The translations under genes were made by a program, and so were the position numbers. DNA of 64,000 bases from Mycobacterium sp. IS-1742 (GTDB taxonomy: Bacteria; Actinomycetota; Actinomycetes; Mycobacteriales; Mycobacteriaceae), in the NCBI RefSeq assembly GCF_001500125.1, contig NZ_LQIV01000005.1:91155-155154 (forward strand), in the 5' to 3' direction. Of the stretch, positions 1-7,901 are shown one piece after another (position 1 is the stretch's first letter; every line of letters begins with the position of its first letter). Under the pieces are notes generated by a model. That model was given only the letters and a program-made list of their open reading frames with translations. It did not search any database and had not been told where the DNA came from.

Positions 1-210
1 GTCGTCGGCGACGCTGACCGAGCCGTCGGCGTGCAGGGTGATGGTCACGTATGCCCCGCCGTGGCTGGGATCGGCCACCTCCTCGATCGCATTGTCGACG
101 AGTTCGCGCAGCGCGGTGTTGAGCACGTCCAACCCGAGGTTCACCGCGGGCCGCAGGCGCGTGTGCTGGACATCGTCGAGCTCGGTGATGTCGGCCGCGG
201 TGTAGCTCAC
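1..210 (-). CDS. GyrB/ParE-like type IIA topoisomerase B subunit, N-terminal fragment (runs off window)
   Basis: Only the first 70 codons are present; the gene continues past the left edge. The visible part contains the GHKL ATPase N1 box: ELVDNAIEEV, with the catalytic Glu and Mg-binding Asn typical of GyrB, ParE and HSP90-type ATPases, preceded by a RLRPAVN stretch. The GTG start has a GGAG-containing upstream sequence. The N1 neighbourhood (LVDNAIEE rather than the main GyrB form VDNSIDE) suggests the second, atypical topoisomerase known in M. smegmatis rather than the housekeeping gyrase. That assignment is an inference from a short fragment; membership in the GHKL/topoisomerase B family is fairly secure. 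Confidence 0.6.
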   Translation of the reverse strand, partial: MSYTAADITELDDVQHTRLRPAVNLGLDVLNTALRELVDNAIEEVADPSHGGAYVTITLHADGSVSVADD

Positions 211-358
211 TGCTCGTCTTCTCCATCGGTGCCGGGTGGGGTGCCGCAGGAATCGTAGACGGCGGGCCCGACGTTTCAGCTGATCCTGGCCGACGGCACT
301 CGGTTCGACCGTGGAGACCGGCGCTAACGCCGTATTGGTGCCGGTCGATAACAGAGGC

Positions 359-796
359 ATGACCCCGTTCCGTGCCGGTTGCGCGCTCACTGTCGCCATC
401 ATCGCGACCTGGGCGGCGGCGGGAACCGCTCACGCCGAGGCGTCCGCGCAACTCGCCCGAGTGCCCGTGGTGGCGTCCCCGTCGTGTGCAGGCAGCGTCA
501 GCGGCGAGGCGCAGGTGGCGCCGGTCCAGGTCGACGATCGGGTCGAGGACGGCGTCCGCGTGGCGATCCATTACGACGCCGGTGTCTACGACGGCTCGTG
601 TGCGTTGACGGTGACCGCCGCGTGGGTCAACCTCGACACCGGCGCGTCGGGAAGCGGTGACGTCACCGCGGTGTCGACGATCGACGGGCACTACGGCTTC
701 ATCGGCTACGCGAACACCGCCTTCGAAACGGGCAGCGGTTCGGTCCTCGTCACGCTCAGTTCGCATCCGGGTGCCGACATGCGGATCACCGTCTGA
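359..796 (+). CDS. Small secreted protein of unknown function
   Basis: A 145-residue protein with a clear Sec signal peptide: positive MTPFR start, hydrophobic core, and an AxA-type cleavage site (TAHA, about residue 26). The mature part is about 120 residues, Ala/Val/Thr/Gly-rich, with two cysteines (SPSCAGS and DGSCALT) that could form a disulfide. No catalytic motif is recognisable. I chose the internal ATG because AGAGG lies just before it and the signal peptide begins there; an in-frame GTG 48 bases upstream would add an improbable leader. It is probably exported or periplasmic; its function is unknown. Confidence 0.65.
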   Translation: MTPFRAGCALTVAIIATWAAAGTAHAEASAQLARVPVVASPSCAGSVSGEAQVAPVQVDDRVEDGVRVAIHYDAGVYDGSCALTVTAAWVNLDTGASGSGDVTAVSTIDGHYGFIGYANTAFETGSGSVLVTLSSHPGADMRITV

Positions 797-841
797 CCCC
801 GTAGCCGGCGTAAAGCCACGTCCTTGTGACGGTCCTCACAC

Positions 842-857
842 GACAATGTACGTTGTC
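842..857. promoter_or_regulatory. Near-perfect palindrome upstream of the secreted hydrolase
   Basis: GACAATGTACGTTGTC is a 16-bp inverted repeat with one mismatched pair. It sits 36 bases before the chosen GTG start of the hydrolase gene and resembles a TetR-type operator around a GTAC centre. It also contains an in-frame ATG at 846, so the region could instead be coding. No regulator gene lies next to it. Confidence 0.3.
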
Positions 858-893
858 AGAGTTCGTGTCGGTGTCGAGAGGGAGCCGTCGGCC

Positions 894-2728
894 GTGGAAG
901 ACGTCAAGTACGCACGCAGCCGTATCAACTCCAGGTCGGTCCGTTACGGCATCGCGGCGATCGCGCTGTGCGCGGCGGTCGCCGGCGCGCCCGCTCCGGG
1001 CGTGGCGTGGGCCGACGAGACCGTCTCCGACACGCCCTCGAATGCGACCGCCCAGACGAACCAGGAGCCGGCCGACGATCCACAACCGGCGGACCCGCCG
1101 GCCGAGGCAAAGATCGACGACAGCGCCGAGGTACCCGAACAGGACCGCGAGCTCGACGCCGACGCCGGCGACCCCGTAGGCGACGAGGGGCCGGACCCGA
1201 ACGCGCCGGCCGAGGAGATCACCGACGGCGAGGCGCCGCAGCCGGCGCAGCCCGGAGATGCCACCGTCGACGAGCCCGTCGTCCCGGAGCCCGTCGTCCC
1301 CGAGCCCGTCGTCCCGGAACCCGTCGTCCCGGAACCCGTCGTCCCGGAACCCGTTGCCCGGGAACCGGACCCGGGCACCGGAGCGAAGGCCGCGTCGGCA
1401 GCGGAATCCGTCCGCACCACGCAGGCCACCGACCGCGCGGTGGCGACGCTCACCCTGCCTGTCGAGGTCGGCGCCGTAGAGGTCGCACGGGACCTGAAGA
1501 CCTCTCTGGTGGCGCCCAGCCTGGTCGACGCGACGGCGCCCGCACTCGCCGCCGTCGTCGATCCCACGGTCGATACGGCGCCCAGCCCGCCGCAGCCGCT
1601 GTCACCGATCGCCGAGTTGATCGAGCTGCCGGGCCGCGTGGTCAACGCCGTGCTCGAGATCCTCGACTTCACCTCGTCGGCGAACAGCCCCAGCCTTCCG
1701 ATCAGTTTCGCGCCCATCAACGACGCGATCTTCGGCGCGTTCCGCGAGCTCGAACGGCAGCTGGGCCTGTGGCGGACCCCGGTGCCGCAACCCGTGGTCC
1801 CGACCCTGACCTACACCGGCCCCACGGACAGGCCGACTCCGACGGTGGCGCAGTTCCTCAACGCGTCCGCGGCCGGATACGTGCTCGGGGCGACACCCGG
1901 GGGGTTGGTCCCGTTCACCGTCGACGGGTTCCAGATGTCGTCGACCAACGTCTTCTCGGGCATGGTGGGCCGGGCCTGGGTGACCCCCGAGGGGCAGGTG
2001 ATCATCGCCTATCAGGGCACGACGGGCGGATCGCATCTGCTGTTCAACCCGTTCATCACCATCGCTCAGGTACTCGCCGATCTCCAGGTGGTGTTCACGG
2101 GGACCACGCCGTTGGCGTTCCACGACGCCCTCGATTTCGCCGAAGAGGTGCGCGCCGAGGCCGCCCTGCAGGGTTACCGCGACGAGGACATCTTCGTCAC
2201 GGGTCACTCGCTCGGCGGTTGGGAGGCGCAGTACGTCGCGCAGCAGACCGGCCTGTCCGGCATCGGCTTCGAGGCCCCCGGTATCAACACCGTCGTGCCC
2301 GGCAACGGCGCCGACTCGATGTTCGTCAACATCGGCACCTACGGAAGCTCCGCGCCGTACATGGCGACGGATCTGCCCGGCCTGCAACCGTTCATGCCGC
2401 CGTACGTGCCCGGCGGGGGAGCAAACCGCACTACGGCCCGATCGTGATGATCGGCGACCCCGCGGCGATGACGCCGTTGTACAACGCCTCGCAGTTGTGG
2501 GGCACGAGCCCGATCGGCAGCGTCGTCTTCCTCGTGGACTACCTCATGAATTTCTTCCAGTACCACCTGCCCGGCGTGCAGGCCTACCACCTCGACGTCA
2601 CCCCCGACCCCGGCATCGTGCTGTGGCTCGGCACCGCACGGGGACCTGTCCACACCGGCTACGGCGAGCTGACCATCCCGCAACTCATGAAGGCCGCCTC
2701 GGACGACGGCATCCTCTTTCTGCCCTGA
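894..2728 (+). pseudogene. Secreted alpha/beta-hydrolase (lipase-like) with proline-rich region, frameshifted
   Basis: If the frame is repaired this encodes about 611 residues: a signal peptide ending near AWA-DETV, a long acidic Pro/Glu/Ala region with PEPVV repeats, then a hydrolase domain with the nucleophile elbow GHSLGG (Ser about 439), as in class 3 lipases. The start is GTG with GGAG 9 bases upstream. The first frame stops at 2447 after an unrelated tail, while the natural continuation (KPHYGPIVMIGDPAAM to the C-terminus) is in another frame. Adding one G to the five-G run at 2415-2419 rejoins them. Either the gene is broken or the run was miscounted in sequencing. The exported location is inferred; the substrate is unknown. 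Confidence 0.7.
1272..1361 (+). repeat. Six tandem 15-bp units encoding PEPVV-type repeats
   Basis: Six tandem copies of a 15-bp unit (GAGCCCGTCGTCCCG and close variants; the last is the most diverged) encode five-residue PEPVV repeats in the linker of the secreted hydrolase. The array stays in frame, so copy number could change by slippage without breaking the protein. Such Pro/Glu repeats usually form extended spacers, for instance across the cell wall; that role is an inference. Confidence 0.8.
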
Positions 2729-2740
2729 GGCAGGCGCACC

Positions 2741-2752
2741 GGCTGATCAGCC
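2741..2752. terminator. Perfect 12-bp palindrome between convergent genes
   Basis: GGCTGATCAGCC lies between the ends of the secreted hydrolase and the monooxygenase and contains the monooxygenase stop codon. It is placed as a bidirectional hairpin terminator might be, but it has no loop and no T tract, so the call is weak. Confidence 0.2.
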
Positions 2753-4237
2753 CGGGCCGGAGCTGTCGACCAGTGACCAGTAGCGCGCTTCCCGTGGCGT
2801 CATGTCGTTGGAGGTGATGGCGCCGAACGCGGCTGCGTCGCTTTCGAATCGGCGCGCGGCGTCCGGTCGGGCGTCGGGGCCTTCCATGCGGAAGCAGCTG
2901 GGCGCCAATGGCCCGAACAGCAGCGCGCGCCGCAGTTGCGGCCACCGGTCGAGCCGCGGTTCCACTCCGGCCGCGCGCGCGAACGCGAGAGCCGCCAGGT
3001 TCATCCGTGTCTTCTGCGGCAGGCCCCGTCGCGCTCGGTATGCGGCAATTCCCGAACGCTGTTCGGCCTCGGTCGGCGCGGCCACGACGCCACCCCACGT
3101 GTACGCGATCCACCGGGCCTGCAATTCGAGCGGGACGAAGTACCCACCCGACTGATCCCACATGCCGAGGAACGCCAGTCCCGGCAGCTCGGGATGGAAG
3201 GTGTGGAGGTACGAATCCAGATGTGCGGCATCGAGACCCACGACAGAGCGGATGTGTTCGCTGAGAAAGGGCAGGTGCAACCGGAACCCTGTGCCGAACA
3301 CGATGCCGTCGACATCCTCGGCGGATCCGTCGGCGAATGTCACGCGCGTCCCGTCGACGCCTGCCATCCACGGGCGGATCGCGATGCGCCCTTCCGCCAC
3401 CAGTGGGAGATAACCCTGGTTGAGGGTCACGCCCGCGGCGAACAGGGACGGATCGGGTGCGGGCGCGCCGTACTGGTCCGGGGTGCCCGCGGCCTCGACG
3501 ACGATCTCCCTGAGCTGACGATCGACCTCGGGTGCGGGGAGTGTCTCGGCGGCCAGCGTCGCGTACCGGGTGAACATCCGGTGGTCGGAGGGCACGCCGC
3601 GGGCGAACTTGGGTAGCACGTAACGCTGCCTGCGTTGGGCCACGACGACACGCGCGGCGCCGGAAAGCGCGAGCTCCACGGCGATCTCGAGGGCGCTGAT
3701 GGCACATCCGGCGACGAGGATGCGTTTGCCGGCGTACGGCAGGGGGCCGCGATAGTCGTAACTCGGCACGATCGCCGCCGACCCGGTGAAGGTCGCCAGG
3801 CCGAGGACCGGGGGGATGGCGGGCCGATGAAACCGGCCGGTCGCCACCACCACCTTGTCGAACCACTCGCTTGTGCCCGCACCGCCGATCCGCCAGCCGG
3901 CACCGTCCTGCTCGAGCCGGTCGACCTGGAAGCCGAAGCGGATCCGGGGGTACAGGCCGAACATGTCGGCATAGCGGTGCAGATAGTCGAGCACGTCCCG
4001 GTTCGACGGATACACCGGAGCGCCGTCGTTGTCGAGGTCACTGAAGGCCGTCATCACCCGGCTGGTGTTGGTGTGCATGGCCGGCCACACGCCGCTGCGG
4101 CCCACGATCCCGGCCCACTGCCCTCCGAGCGTGGGACTGCGTTCGAAGATCGTCGGGGTGAAGTCCTGGGCCTGCAACCACCGTGCGGCGACCAGCCCGC
4201 CCGGGCCGGCTCCGATCACCGCGACACGTCGCCCCAT
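2747..4237 (-). CDS. FMO-like flavin-dependent monooxygenase
   Basis: A 496-residue FAD/NAD(P)H-dependent oxygenase of the flavin-containing monooxygenase type (class B). The FAD-binding motif GAGPGG is at residues 9-14, followed by an ERSPTLGGQW segment and an FMO-like NTSRVMTAFSD region. A second dinucleotide-binding stretch appears near residue 175 as VAGCAISALEIA, where the usual GxGxSG glycines are partly replaced. The C-terminal GTGF motif typical of FMO-like enzymes is present near residue 315. Known family members oxygenate N, S or ketone groups; the substrate here is unknown. The gene stands alone, convergent with the hydrolase. A strong ribosome site is not evident, but the start is fixed by the N-terminal beta-alpha-beta fold. 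Confidence 0.8.
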   Translation of the reverse strand: MGRRVAVIGAGPGGLVAARWLQAQDFTPTIFERSPTLGGQWAGIVGRSGVWPAMHTNTSRVMTAFSDLDNDGAPVYPSNRDVLDYLHRYADMFGLYPRIRFGFQVDRLEQDGAGWRIGGAGTSEWFDKVVVATGRFHRPAIPPVLGLATFTGSAAIVPSYDYRGPLPYAGKRILVAGCAISALEIAVELALSGAARVVVAQRRQRYVLPKFARGVPSDHRMFTRYATLAAETLPAPEVDRQLREIVVEAAGTPDQYGAPAPDPSLFAAGVTLNQGYLPLVAEGRIAIRPWMAGVDGTRVTFADGSAEDVDGIVFGTGFRLHLPFLSEHIRSVVGLDAAHLDSYLHTFHPELPGLAFLGMWDQSGGYFVPLELQARWIAYTWGGVVAAPTEAEQRSGIAAYRARRGLPQKTRMNLAALAFARAAGVEPRLDRWPQLRRALLFGPLAPSCFRMEGPDARPDAARRFESDAAAFGAITSNDMTPREARYWSLVDSSGPG

Positions 4238-4309
4238 CCCGAAAACTGTGGCACGGGTGGTGCTCGCAGGGGTCGGATCAGCGCACCCGGCGGTGATACG
4301 GGCGGCGCG

Positions 4310-5005
4310 TCACTCCGCGGGAGGCGGGAGATGCTTGCGCGCCTCGCGTTTCGAGAGCCCGCTGAGCCGGTCCTCCCGTTCGTCGACGAACATCCGAACC
4401 CACTCCGGATCGGTGCGCGCGTACTGCCGCAACGCCCAGCCGATGGCCTTGCGGATGAAGAAGTCGGTGTCGCCGGCATTGGCGTCGATGGCCGAGGTCA
4501 GCAGGTCGAGGTCGGTTCCGTCCATGGCGCCCAGCTGAGCGATGATCGCGGTCCTGCGCAGCCACAGGTTTCGATCGGTCGCCCAGCGGAGCACGATCGG
4601 CCGAACTTGTGCGGGGTGTGAGGCCAGTATCGGGCCGACCAGGTTGGCGGCGATCTCGTCGACGGTGTCCCACCAACCGCCGGCGAGGATCAGCCGGCGA
4701 TACAGCGGTATCCGGGCCGCGCCCTGGTAGGGCCGGTAGCGCCGGTGGCGTGCGAGCTGGACGGCGGCGTATCGCTCTTCGCGGTGCGTCGCCTCGGTGA
4801 ACAAACGCTCGACGGTGGCGTCGAACGCCTCCTCGGAGCCGAGGGGATGCGCGTCGAAGATGGGCGCGCAGATCCGGCGTACGTCGGGCAGGCGCACGCC
4901 GTAGTACGGCATCTCGGACCGCATGTAGGCCTGCATCGCCGGTGCGCGGCCCGGATCCGCCGCCGCGGCCAGAGCGCCGCGAACCTCGGCGATCAGCCCG
5001 GACAT
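4310..5005 (-). CDS. AlkD-like DNA alkylation repair protein (HEAT-repeat DNA glycosylase)
   Basis: 231 residues matching the DNA alkylation repair (AlkC/AlkD) family: repeated helical HEAT-like segments, an N-terminal YMRSEMPYYGVRLPDVR stretch, and the WWDTVDEIA motif in which the family carries its active-site Trp and Asp. Known members excise alkylated bases such as 3-methyladenine and 7-methylguanine without flipping them. I chose the ATG one base after the gluconate permease stop, because an upstream in-frame start would run far into that gene. Close spacing suggests cotranscription with the permease, although the functions are unrelated. Confidence 0.8.
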   Translation of the reverse strand: MSGLIAEVRGALAAAADPGRAPAMQAYMRSEMPYYGVRLPDVRRICAPIFDAHPLGSEEAFDATVERLFTEATHREERYAAVQLARHRRYRPYQGAARIPLYRRLILAGGWWDTVDEIAANLVGPILASHPAQVRPIVLRWATDRNLWLRRTAIIAQLGAMDGTDLDLLTSAIDANAGDTDFFIRKAIGWALRQYARTDPEWVRMFVDEREDRLSGLSKREARKHLPPPAE

Positions 5006-5006
5006 G

Positions 5007-6431
5007 TCAAGCGACGGCCCACAACCCGAGACTGATGACGAAGGCACTGAGCCCGAGTGTCGTCTCCATGACCGTCCACGTCTTGAGCGTCGTCTTCACG
5101 TCCATGCCGAAGAACCGGCTGACCAACCAGAAACCCGAGTCGTTGACGTGGGAGAGCACCGTCGCGCCCGCCGCGATGGCCATCACCAACGCCGTGAGCT
5201 GGATACTGCTCAGGCCTGCCGCGGCGACGGCCGCGCTGAGCAGGCCCGCGGTCGTCGTCAACGCGACCGTCGCCGAACCCTGCGCGACGCGAAGCAGCGT
5301 CGAGATGAGGAACGCCTGCAGGATCAGCGAGATACCGAGATTCGACAGTGAGCTGCTCAGCGCGTCGCCGATGCCGCTCAGTCGCAGCACGCCTCCGAAC
5401 ATCCCGCCGGCGCCGGTGATGAGGATGATGGCGCAGATGGGTCCGAGGGCGCCGTCGAGGATGTCGCTGACAGCGGCCATCGAGCGGCCGCGCAACCCCA
5501 GTACCAGTGTCGCCACGATCACCGTGATCAACAGCGCGATCGAGGTGTTGCCGAGCAGTTTGAGGTACTCCGCCCACGTCGCGCCCTCCTCGATCACGCC
5601 GGCGGTCATCAGGGTGTCGAGCACGGTGTTGAAGGAGATCAACACGAACGGCAGCAGCAGCACCCCGAGCACGGTGATGAACGCGGGCGGGGTGCGGGTG
5701 GCGGTGCGCGTCGTGCCGGCCGCGGAGGTGTCGGCTTCCTCGACGTCTCGGCCCCCGTTGATCTCCCCGAACAACGAGGTGGGGATGTCGACGTGGACGC
5801 GTCGTCCGATGACCTGGGAGACCAGGAACGCGCCGACGTACCAGGAGGCGATGGCGACCGGGACGCCGATGATCAGGGTGAGACCGATGTTGGCGCCGAG
5901 GAGTTCGGCGGCCGCCACCGGACCGGGGTGCGGCGGAACCAGCGCATGCATGGCCGCGAAGGCGCCGGCCGCCGGGAACGCATAGAGCAGCATCGAGCCG
6001 CCGAAGCGCCGCGCGACCGTCATGATGATCGGGAGGAACACGACAAGCCCGGCGTCGAAGAAGATCGGGAACCCGAACAGCAGGGCGGCCACGCCGAGCG
6101 CGAACGGCGCCCGCTTCTCACCGAACCGTCCGATGAGGGTGTCGGCGAGAACCTGTGCGCCCCCGGTGATCTCGAGGAGCCTGCCGATCATGACGCCGAA
6201 ACCGACGAGCAGCGCCACCGAGCCCAGCGTGTTCGAGAATCCGAACGCCAGCGCGTCGGGGACGTCGGCCACCGGGATGCCCGCGGCGAGCGCCGTGAGC
6301 GCGCTGACCAGTACCAGTGCGACGAAGGCGTGGAGTTTGACCTTGATGATGAGGAACAGCAGTAGCGCGACGGCGCCCGCGGCGATCAGCAGCAGCGTGG
6401 CGGTTCCGAATGCCGGATCAATGGCCTCCAC
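5007..6431 (-). CDS. gntP: GntP-family gluconate:proton symporter
   Basis: A 474-residue, very hydrophobic protein with about 12 predicted membrane segments and GntP-family features: FGVMIGRLLEITGGAQ near residue 80, GFPIFFDAG near 120, and a PPHPGPVAAAELLGA stretch near 165. The family imports gluconate or related sugar acids with protons. The neighbouring gluconokinase and divergent GntR regulator make gluconate the likely substrate. It is 36 bases downstream of the kinase and almost certainly in the same transcript. Confidence 0.88.
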   Translation of the reverse strand: MEAIDPAFGTATLLLIAAGAVALLLFLIIKVKLHAFVALVLVSALTALAAGIPVADVPDALAFGFSNTLGSVALLVGFGVMIGRLLEITGGAQVLADTLIGRFGEKRAPFALGVAALLFGFPIFFDAGLVVFLPIIMTVARRFGGSMLLYAFPAAGAFAAMHALVPPHPGPVAAAELLGANIGLTLIIGVPVAIASWYVGAFLVSQVIGRRVHVDIPTSLFGEINGGRDVEEADTSAAGTTRTATRTPPAFITVLGVLLLPFVLISFNTVLDTLMTAGVIEEGATWAEYLKLLGNTSIALLITVIVATLVLGLRGRSMAAVSDILDGALGPICAIILITGAGGMFGGVLRLSGIGDALSSSLSNLGISLILQAFLISTLLRVAQGSATVALTTTAGLLSAAVAAAGLSSIQLTALVMAIAAGATVLSHVNDSGFWLVSRFFGMDVKTTLKTWTVMETTLGLSAFVISLGLWAVA

Positions 6432-6467
6432 GCGAACCCCCGACCACAGTGATGTCCCTACCCCGAC

Positions 6468-6983
6468 TCATCGGTCCTCCTTCTCGGACGTGTGGAAACC
6501 TCGTGTGCTGACGTAACTCTCGATGATCGAGTCGATGCTCTGGGCGATGTCGATGGCGACGCCCCGTTCATCGGGGCCGAGCGGCTCCAGCGTTGCGAAC
6601 TGCGACGCCAGCAGCGTCGCCGGCATGAAGTGGCCCGGCCGGCTCGCCTGCCGTCTACCGATGGTCTCGACGGAACCCACCAGATGGAGGAACTCGACGT
6701 CGGCGCAGTGGCGCCGCAGTTGGTCTCGGTACTTGCGTTTGAGCGCGGAGCAGCTCATCACCCCACCGTCGCCGTGCCGGGCGAGCCACTCGCCGATCGA
6801 CTCCAGCCAGGGATGCCGGTCGTCGTCGTCGAGGGGATGCCCGGCCGTCATCTTCGCGATGTTCTCCGGGGGATGGAAGTCGTCGGCGTCGGCGAACGGC
6901 ACCCGCAGTCGCTGCGCCAATGCCGCGCCGACGGTCGACTTGCCGGACCCGGAAACCCCCATGACGACGATCGGCGATGCCAT
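6468..6983 (-). CDS. gntK: Gluconokinase
   Basis: 171 residues. The P-loop GVSGSGKST is near residue 10, followed by DADDFHPPENIAKM and a SCSALKRKYRDQLR segment, all diagnostic of thermoresistant-type gluconokinases (ATP + D-gluconate to 6-phosphogluconate, feeding the pentose phosphate pathway). An ATG 18 bases upstream is in frame, but it falls inside a palindrome (7001-7018) and the chosen ATG has AGGTGG close by, so I favour the shorter protein. First gene of the gntK-gntP transcript, divergent from the GntR regulator. Confidence 0.88.
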   Translation of the reverse strand: MASPIVVMGVSGSGKSTVGAALAQRLRVPFADADDFHPPENIAKMTAGHPLDDDDRHPWLESIGEWLARHGDGGVMSCSALKRKYRDQLRRHCADVEFLHLVGSVETIGRRQASRPGHFMPATLLASQFATLEPLGPDERGVAIDIAQSIDSIIESYVSTRGFHTSEKEDR

Positions 6984-7000
6984 ACCCTCCACCTGAATCA

Positions 7001-7018
7001 TGTGTGCGACGTCACACA
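7001..7018. promoter_or_regulatory. Inverted repeat TGTGTG-N6-CACACA in the gluconate divergent promoter
   Basis: TGTGTGCGACGTCACACA has perfect 6-bp arms around a 6-bp spacer, directly upstream of gntK. The TGTG...CACA arrangement resembles CRP/GlxR-type sites but with different spacing. It could be a carbon-catabolite or GntR-type site. Confidence 0.35.
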
Positions 7019-7030
7019 GCTTGCATCAAT

Positions 7031-7039
7031 AGTCATACT
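7031..7039. promoter_or_regulatory. Candidate GntR/FadR-type operator
   Basis: AGTCATACT, with flanking A/T bases, has AGT/ACT arms around a 3-bp centre. This fits the short GT-N-AC symmetry typical of FadR-subfamily GntR operators. It lies midway between gntK and the divergent regulator. Confidence 0.35.
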
Positions 7040-7107
7040 TTTGCAAGGTGTTGGCGGGAAAGAAGCGGTTCCTTCCGTGTGACACAGCGATCTGACATGA
7101 TTTGACG

Positions 7108-7830
7108 ATGCTCGATCGGCCGTATGCCGGCGCTCTTCACGACAGTCTGCTGACTGCCCTGGGGACCGCGATCGTGTCCGGTCGGTACCCGACGGGCGCG
7201 ATTCTCACGCTGGATGCCGTGAGCGCCGAACACGGCGTGTCGCGCACCGTCGCCCGGGAGGCGATCCGGGTGCTGGAATCCCTGGGAATGGTCGAGTCGC
7301 GGCGTCGGGTCGGGATCACGGTTCAGCCGGCGGAGAAGTGGAACGTCTTCGATCCGATGCTGATCCGGTGGCGGCTGGACGTCGGGGACCGCACCGCGGT
7401 ACTGGTGTCGCTGTCGGAGTTGCGTCTGGGTTTCGAGCCGGCGGCGGCGGCCTTGGCGGCTCGGCGGGCCACTCCGCATCAGTGCCGGGTGATGGCATCT
7501 GCGGTGTCCGACATGGTCGTCCACGGACGAGCGGGCGACCTCGACGCATACCTGTTGGCGGACAGGTTGTTTCATCAGACACTGCTGGAAGCCAGCGGCA
7601 ACGAGATGTTCCGGGCCCTCGCCGGTGTCGTCGCCGAGGTGCTCGCCGGCCGCACACACCACGGAATGATGCCTGAGAAGCCCAACCTGGCCGCGATCGC
7701 CCTGCACGACGAGGTGGCGCGCGCGATCAGGATGGGCGAGGAGGAGCAGGCCGAACAGGCCATGCGCGCCATCATCGACGAGGCGGCCACCGCCGTCGTC
7801 GACGAGTCGCAGCAGTCGGGCTCTCGGTAA
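7108..7830 (+). CDS. GntR-family regulator, FadR subfamily, likely gluconate regulator
   Basis: 240 residues: N-terminal winged helix (LHDSLLTALGTAIVSGRY, then VSRTVAREAIRVLESLGMV) and an all-helical FCD ligand-binding domain with DRLFHQTLLEASGN and the metal-coordinating His pattern of FadR-type proteins. It is divergent from the gntK-gntP pair with about 125 bases between, the usual layout for a local repressor relieved by gluconate or its phosphate. An in-frame TTG six bases upstream is an alternative start; neither has a strong ribosome site. Family secure, ligand inferred. Confidence 0.85.
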   Translation: MLDRPYAGALHDSLLTALGTAIVSGRYPTGAILTLDAVSAEHGVSRTVAREAIRVLESLGMVESRRRVGITVQPAEKWNVFDPMLIRWRLDVGDRTAVLVSLSELRLGFEPAAAALAARRATPHQCRVMASAVSDMVVHGRAGDLDAYLLADRLFHQTLLEASGNEMFRALAGVVAEVLAGRTHHGMMPEKPNLAAIALHDEVARAIRMGEEEQAEQAMRAIIDEAATAVVDESQQSGSR

Positions 7831-7901
7831 CGATTCGAAACCCGTTGTGTTGCGGGATGACACAAGCGCGCTGACAGCGCGGCGACGAACACTATGGTCA
7901 C

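Noticed and set aside
1258..1479. CRISPR-like direct repeats
   Set aside because: The 15-bp units are contiguous without spacers and stay in frame as PEPVV codons, so they are a protein repeat.
944..1720. Minus-strand 258-codon frame with Gly/Thr/Ser repeats
   Set aside because: It is the mirror of the proline-rich part of the secreted hydrolase; no ribosome site and no family motif.
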